Source: Pectobacterium cacticida
Lineage (GTDB): Bacteria > Pseudomonadota > Gammaproteobacteria > Enterobacterales > Enterobacteriaceae
Length of the DNA stretch: 64,000 bases
Assembly (NCBI RefSeq): GCF_036885195.1
Contig: NZ_CP133656.1
Location: 3,472,001-3,536,000, forward strand
Reading direction: 5' to 3'
In this document: positions 59,624 to 64,000 of the stretch, piece after piece
Layout of the letters: each line of letters begins with the position of its first letter
Numbering within the stretch: the first letter of the stretch is position 1
Translations under genes and position numbers: made by a program
The notes under the pieces: model-generated
The model's input: only the letters and a program-made list of their open reading frames with translations
The model's database searches: none
Told to the model about the DNA's origin: nothing

Positions 59624-61090
59624 TTAGCAATAGCCTGCCACGGCGGCGCGCATACCGCGATCAACGATGGCCTGTAATTGCTCCGTCACCTGTGTCGCTA
59701 AGCCAGGAACCTGCGTGAGATCCTGCCCCCAATGTTCAGCATCGCGTAGGACGGTATTCACCAATTCCGCCAAGCTGACGGTATCTGCATTTACACCTGC
59801 CCACAGCGTGGCGTAACGTTCCAGCCAATGGGCATCATCCTGTAATGGATAGGTTTGTCGTGCTGCCCCCTCTCCGCTACGTTCGCCGCGATAGAACGCG
59901 ATCAACGCCGCCAATGCAAACGTCAGACGCACAGGTAACTTGCCGTGGCGTTCACGATAAGTCAGCAACTGCGGCAAGATTCGAGTACGGAATTTAGTCA
60001 TGCCATTGAGCGAGATAGACAGTAACTGATGCTGAATGAAAGGATTACGAAAGCGGCCTAGCACGGCTTGAGCAAACGATGTCAATTCGTCATGCGGCAA
60101 ATCCAGTACCGGCACGATTTCTTCAGCGATGGTCTTTTCGACAAACTGGCTAATCTGCGCATCGTTCATCGATTCGCCAACGGTATCCAGTCCCGCAAGA
60201 AAGGCCACCGGCACCAGCGCGGTGTGGGCACCATTAAGGATCGCCACCTTACGTTCTTTATACGGTTTGATGTCATCAACGATACGAACGTTCAGATCCA
60301 GTTTGTTCAGGCGTAGTTCTTGCGCCAGCCACTGCGGCCCCTGGATAACAAACAGGTAGAAATATTCCGCCGTGTCCCAAAAGGTATCCTGATAGCCCAT
60401 TTCCTGTTCTAACGCCTCGACCTCGGCACGCGGATAGCCTGTCACAATACGGTCTACCAGCGTTGAGCAGAAGGTATTATGATCGTTCAGCCAGGCGGTA
60501 AATGCGGGCGTTAATTCCCACTGTGCGGCATAGCGCAACACCAACTCCTTCAGCGCTACGCCATTGTAATCAATCAGCTCACACGGCAGTAACACCCAAC
60601 CTTTATCCGCCGCACCGTTAAAATGACGGAAACGTTCATACAGTAGACGGGTTAATTTAGCGGGGAAGCTGACGGGCGGCGCATCACTCAGACGGTCATC
60701 GGCGTGATAGCTGATACCGGCTTCAGTCGTATTGGAAAATACGAAGCGAATGTTGGGATCGTGCGCCAACGCCAGGTAGTCATCGAACTGATGGTATATG
60801 TTGATTTCTCGGTTGACCGAACGGATCAATCGGGGTTCTCGCACCGCTTCACCCCGTTCGTTCAGACCACGAATAATCGTGGTGTACAACCCATCTTGCG
60901 TGTTCAGCGAAGGCGGGAAATCGGAATCAATAGGGCGAACCACCACGATGCCTGCATCCAGATCGGTGTGCTCATTCAACAAGTCCAACTGCCAGTCGAT
61001 AAAGGCACGTAGGAAGTTGCCTTCACCAAACTGAATAACGCGATCCGGGTGTTGGCGACCGGGGAAATTGTGACGATTTAACGTTTGCAT
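59624..61090 (-). CDS. uxaB: UxaB, tagaturonate reductase (altronate oxidoreductase)
   Basis: NAD-dependent reductase making altronate from tagaturonate. 488 residues of the mannitol-dehydrogenase family: N-terminal dinucleotide-binding segment VIQFGEGNFLRAFIDW, SNTTEAGISYH, the catalytic lysine region KPYKERKVAILNGAHTALV and a C-terminal helical domain. In E. coli uxaB lies away from uxaCA; here it sits between uxaC and uxaA, so the whole galacturonate-to-KDG branch is in one cluster. Confidence 0.97.
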   Translation of the reverse strand: MQTLNRHNFPGRQHPDRVIQFGEGNFLRAFIDWQLDLLNEHTDLDAGIVVVRPIDSDFPPSLNTQDGLYTTIIRGLNERGEAVREPRLIRSVNREINIYHQFDDYLALAHDPNIRFVFSNTTEAGISYHADDRLSDAPPVSFPAKLTRLLYERFRHFNGAADKGWVLLPCELIDYNGVALKELVLRYAAQWELTPAFTAWLNDHNTFCSTLVDRIVTGYPRAEVEALEQEMGYQDTFWDTAEYFYLFVIQGPQWLAQELRLNKLDLNVRIVDDIKPYKERKVAILNGAHTALVPVAFLAGLDTVGESMNDAQISQFVEKTIAEEIVPVLDLPHDELTSFAQAVLGRFRNPFIQHQLLSISLNGMTKFRTRILPQLLTYRERHGKLPVRLTFALAALIAFYRGERSGEGAARQTYPLQDDAHWLERYATLWAGVNADTVSLAELVNTVLRDAEHWGQDLTQVPGLATQVTEQLQAIVDRGMRAAVAGYC

Positions 61091-61294
61091 TAACAGGCTA
61101 CCTCAGGACGAATCCCATATTCAGGGCACGTGATAGCCACCGCCATCCTTGCCCTACATTAATATTCACCAACGCCGCATTACCACAGGCGCCAATGATT
61201 AAAAAACCGAGATGACGAGAGCTACAGCGTAAATGCTTTTACAATCTTCACGCCGACACTCCCGCCCTTTTCACGGTTTAACGCCGTGAATACG

Positions 61295-62704
61295 TTACAG
61301 CTCGATGGCGAAATAGTTTTTCGCGTTATCGAAACAGATGTTTTTCACCATTTCGCCCAGTAAAGGCAGATCAGCCGGCGCTTCGCCATCTTCCACCCAA
61401 CGCCCGATCATTTGGCATAGGATGCGACGGAAATATTCATGGCGGGTATAAGACAGGAAGCTGCGGCTATCGGTCAGCATACCAACGAAACGGCTGAGCA
61501 AACCGAGCTGGGCAAGCTGTGTCATTTGGCGTTGCATACCGTCTTTTTGGTCATTGAACCACCAGCCCGCGCCAAACTGCATCTTGCCCGGCATCCCCTC
61601 ACCCTGGAAGTTACCCACCATGGTGCCGATCACTTCGTTATCGCGTGGATTCAGGCAATAAAGGATCGTTTTTGGCAGTAGGTTTTCTTCATTTTGCTTA
61701 CTGAGCAGGCGGGATAGTTCCTGAGCCAGAGGCCGATCGTTAATCGAGTCGAAGCCCACATCTGGCCCTAATAACTTAAACTGACGCAGGTTATTGTTGC
61801 GTAACGCGCCGATGTGATATTGCTGAACCCAGCCGCGACGTGCATATTCCGCGCCTAACCACACCAGAACAGCGGTCTTGAATTGTGCGACCTCATGCTC
61901 GCTCAGCGTTTCACCGGAGAGGCGACGAGCCAGAATAGCGTCCAGCGTAGCCTCATCCGCTTCGGCGAATACCACCACATCCAGAGCATGATCGGAGACT
62001 TTACAACCGTGCGCGGCGAAGTGATCCAGACGTTTACTCAGCGCCGCTTGCAGATCGCTGAAGCGGCGGATATCGGTATCCGCGACTTCACCCAGCTTCG
62101 CCATGTAGTCGTTAAATGTCGCCAGTTCTATATTAAACGCTTTATCCGGGCGCCAGCTTGGCAAGACTTTAATCGAGAAACTGGGATCCTGGGCTACCGC
62201 TTTATGGTGGCGCAAATCGTCAATCGGATCGTCTGTCGTACCGACCATTTTTACGTTCATCTGCTGCATGATGCCGCGTGCGGTGAATTCATCGCGCTCC
62301 AGCATGGCATTACAGCGGTTCCAGATGTCTTTTGCCGTACTCGGTGACAGCAGCGTCCCCGTTATGCCGAACGGGCGGCGCAGTTCCAGATGTGTCCAGT
62401 GATACAGTGGATTACCAATCGTGTGCGGCACAGTAGCAGCCCAGGCTTCAAATTTTTCCCAATCGCTGGCATCCCCCGTACACAGACGCTCAGGCACACC
62501 ATTAGTACGCATTGCACGCCATTTGTAGTGATCGCCTTTCAGCCAGATGTCATACAGGTTTTTGAAACGGTAATTTTCCGCAATTTGTTCAGGCGGCAAA
62601 TGGCAGTGGTAGTCAAATATCGGCTGGTCGACGGCATAGTCGTAATAGAGGCGACGAGCAAATTCACTGTCTAACAAAAAATCTTCACTCAGGAACTGGG
62701 ACAT
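61295..62704 (-). CDS. uxaC: UxaC, glucuronate/galacturonate isomerase
   Basis: Isomerises galacturonate to tagaturonate (and glucuronate to fructuronate). 469 residues of the amidohydrolase-like fold, with metal ligands in FDYHCHLPPEQIAENYRF, then LWLKGDHYKWRAMR-type segment and TILYCLNPRDNEVIGTMVGNF. The frame is open to 62737, but ATG 62704 (MSQFLSEDFLLDSEFARRLY) is the family start with GGAAG upstream. It is the first gene of uxaC-uxaB-uxaA; uxaB begins 204 bases further on. Divergent from exuT. Confidence 0.97.
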   Translation of the reverse strand: MSQFLSEDFLLDSEFARRLYYDYAVDQPIFDYHCHLPPEQIAENYRFKNLYDIWLKGDHYKWRAMRTNGVPERLCTGDASDWEKFEAWAATVPHTIGNPLYHWTHLELRRPFGITGTLLSPSTAKDIWNRCNAMLERDEFTARGIMQQMNVKMVGTTDDPIDDLRHHKAVAQDPSFSIKVLPSWRPDKAFNIELATFNDYMAKLGEVADTDIRRFSDLQAALSKRLDHFAAHGCKVSDHALDVVVFAEADEATLDAILARRLSGETLSEHEVAQFKTAVLVWLGAEYARRGWVQQYHIGALRNNNLRQFKLLGPDVGFDSINDRPLAQELSRLLSKQNEENLLPKTILYCLNPRDNEVIGTMVGNFQGEGMPGKMQFGAGWWFNDQKDGMQRQMTQLAQLGLLSRFVGMLTDSRSFLSYTRHEYFRRILCQMIGRWVEDGEAPADLPLLGEMVKNICFDNAKNYFAIEL

Positions 62705-62771
62705 ACTTTCTTCCTTACCGTGCTTTTTGTGCACCATGTTAGTTGACCGTTAAAAGATATCACACCAATTA

Positions 62772-62951
62772 TGCGCAATATCTCACAGCATTTGTGAGGT
62801 GATGATCGCAAAAATGTCACAACCTGTACAATAACGCACCAAACTCCGTCATAAATCATCTGATAGACGTGATTTATGTACGATTTATGTATTTCCACAT
62901 AAAAATAATGGTTTTGTGATATCACTCAACTTTTGAAGTTGTATGACAAAT
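62772..62951. promoter_or_regulatory. uxaC-exuT intergenic region with CRP-like and possible ExuR sites
   Basis: The 411-base divergent spacer (62705-63115) has CRP-like sites TGCGC-AATATC-TCACA (62772-62787) and TCGCA-AAAATG-TCACA (62806-62821), each with one perfect half. AGTTGTATGACAAAT (62937-62951) contains the palindrome TTGT-ATG-ACAA, which resembles a half-matched ExuR operator. Control by the hexuronate repressor ExuR and by CRP is expected for these genes; the individual sites are tentative. Confidence 0.5.
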
Positions 62952-63115
62952 TATTGTAACCCTGCTTTAAGTAAGGATTCAATCGCTATCTCATAAAGAG
63001 AAGGGATCCCCTGTTCAGCACAACAAATCGTGTCATCGCACACGATATGGCACATCAAGCCCTGGCAAGAATCAAGGTCATCGCTGTGTTTTTATTGACT
63101 CGGAGAAGAAATTAA

Positions 63116-64000
63116 ATGCGTAAAATTAAAGGGTTACGCTGGTACATGATCGGACTGGTGACCATCGGCACCGTGCTGGGATATCTCACACGTAATGCGG
63201 TTTCTGTCGCCGCGCCTACGCTTCAGGAACAATTACACATCACCACACAGCAATATTCGTACATTATCGCGGCTTACTCAGCTTGTTATACCATTATGCA
63301 ACCGATCGCCGGCTATGTGCTGGATGTGCTCGGTACCAAGATTGGCTATGCCTTGTTCGCTATAGTCTGGGCCGTCTTTTGCATGGGAACCGCGCTGGCG
63401 AATAGTTGGGGAGGGCTGGCTATCGCCCGCGGCGCCGTCGGTATGGCGGAAGCCGCGATGATCCCTGCGGGGTTAAAAGCCAGTAGCGAGTGGTTCCCAG
63501 CAAAAGAGCGATCCGTTGCGGTTGGCTATTTCAACGTCGGGTCATCCATTGGGGCGATGATTGCGCCGCCGCTGGTCGTGTGGGCAATCGTGGCGCACAG
63601 TTGGGAAATGGCCTTCATCATTACGGGTGCACTAAGTCTTATCTGGGCCATCAGTTGGCTCGTTTTCTATAAGCATCCGAAAGATCAAAAGAAACTTAGC
63701 GATGAAGAGCGCGACTACATTCTTAACGGGCAGGAAGCACAACACCAAACCAATAATAAGAAAAGGATGTCTGCCTGGCAGATCCTGCGTAACCGCCAAT
63801 TTTGGGGTATCGCGCTACCGCGCTTTCTGGCTGAACCCGCCTGGGGAACATTTAATGCCTGGATTCCATTGTTTATGTTTAAAGCCTATGGTTTTAACTT
63901 AAAAGAAATTGCGATGTTCGCCTGGATGCCAATGCTGTTCGCCGACATTGGTTGTATTCTCGGTGGCTACATGCCAATGCTTTTCCAAAAATATTTCAAT
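63116..64000 (+). CDS. exuT: ExuT, hexuronate transporter, 5' part (cut by window edge)
   Basis: The frame opens with ATG 63116 (GGAGAAG upstream) and runs without a stop to the window end, giving the first 295 residues of an MFS permease for galacturonate and glucuronate. The start MRKIKGLRWYMIGLVTIGTV, the loop GYVLDVLGTKIGYALF and ARGAVGMAEAAMIPAGLKAS match ExuT of the anion:cation symporter family. About seven membrane segments are present; the family is about 430 residues. It delivers the substrate for the divergent uxaCBA genes. Confidence 0.95.
   Translation, partial: MRKIKGLRWYMIGLVTIGTVLGYLTRNAVSVAAPTLQEQLHITTQQYSYIIAAYSACYTIMQPIAGYVLDVLGTKIGYALFAIVWAVFCMGTALANSWGGLAIARGAVGMAEAAMIPAGLKASSEWFPAKERSVAVGYFNVGSSIGAMIAPPLVVWAIVAHSWEMAFIITGALSLIWAISWLVFYKHPKDQKKLSDEERDYILNGQEAQHQTNNKKRMSAWQILRNRQFWGIALPRFLAEPAWGTFNAWIPLFMFKAYGFNLKEIAMFAWMPMLFADIGCILGGYMPMLFQKYFN

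Noticed and set aside
1..64000. CRISPR arrays, prophage, integrated plasmid, tRNA or rRNA genes
   Set aside because: No regularly spaced repeats, phage structural genes, integrase, conjugation genes or RNA gene patterns were seen on either strand.

Overview
The window reads as chromosome of a soft-rot enterobacterium, most likely Pectobacterium or a very close relative. This rests on Enterobacterales-type orthologues throughout (zipA, cysZ/K/M, ptsHI-crr, hemF, alx-sstT-ygjV-uxa-exu), a complete ferredoxin-uptake (fus) operon, hexuronate (pectin breakdown) catabolism and beta-glucoside genes. It is not a phage, plasmid or island as a whole. No rRNA, tRNA or CRISPR was seen.

Layout. 1-5.4 kb: 3' end of a class I fumarase, then divergent norR / norVW (nitric oxide detoxification) with three NorR enhancers and a sigma-54 promoter. 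5.5-9.1 kb: a TehB-type methyltransferase, an internally deleted IS1595-type transposase and an AT-rich rhlA-rhlB pair (glycolipid surfactant). 9.2-20.9 kb: ribB with FMN riboswitch, ubiK, a yjeH exporter broken by an in-frame amber codon, zipA, cysZ, cysK, ptsH-ptsI-crr, cysM, a DyP peroxidase (yfeX) and lipoprotein yfeY. 21.3-29.6 kb: fusB-fusA-fusC-fusD behind a Fur box (TonB-like protein, outer-membrane receptor, periplasmic M16 protease, ABC exporter-type protein). 29.8-36.0 kb: ypeA, hemF, yaiI and a 1409-residue assimilatory nitrate reductase fused to a CysJ-like flavoprotein.

36.0-53.1 kb is the accessory sugar and sulfate region. It holds a GH1 6-phospho-beta-glucosidase; a treR/treB-like cluster in which a GH65 phosphorylase and beta-phosphoglucomutase replace the usual TreC hydrolase, with its own porin; a sulfatase-porin-sulfatase-maturase operon; and a BglF-type PTS permease. 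The glucosidase (36.6 kb) and the PTS permease (52.4 kb) lie 16 kb apart on opposite strands, yet each has the same leader: a CRP site centred 61.5 bp before a BglG-type antiterminator element that overlaps a 20-21 bp terminator stem. They look like a split operon under one antiterminator protein not encoded here. 53-64 kb: rlmG, alx with a Mn2+ (yybP-ykoY) riboswitch, sstT, ygjV, uxaC-uxaB-uxaA and the start of divergent exuT.

The most interesting regulatory region is 36.0-36.6 kb. In one direction it carries a near-consensus NtrC site, a consensus sigma-54 promoter and a leader with two hexanucleotide-loop hairpins leading into a terminator, the hallmark of NasR/ANTAR antitermination, for the nitrate reductase. 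In the other direction it carries CRP plus BglG-type antitermination for the glucosidase. Two different RNA antitermination systems are therefore back to back. All functional statements come from reading the sequence and recalling family members; no database search was run.
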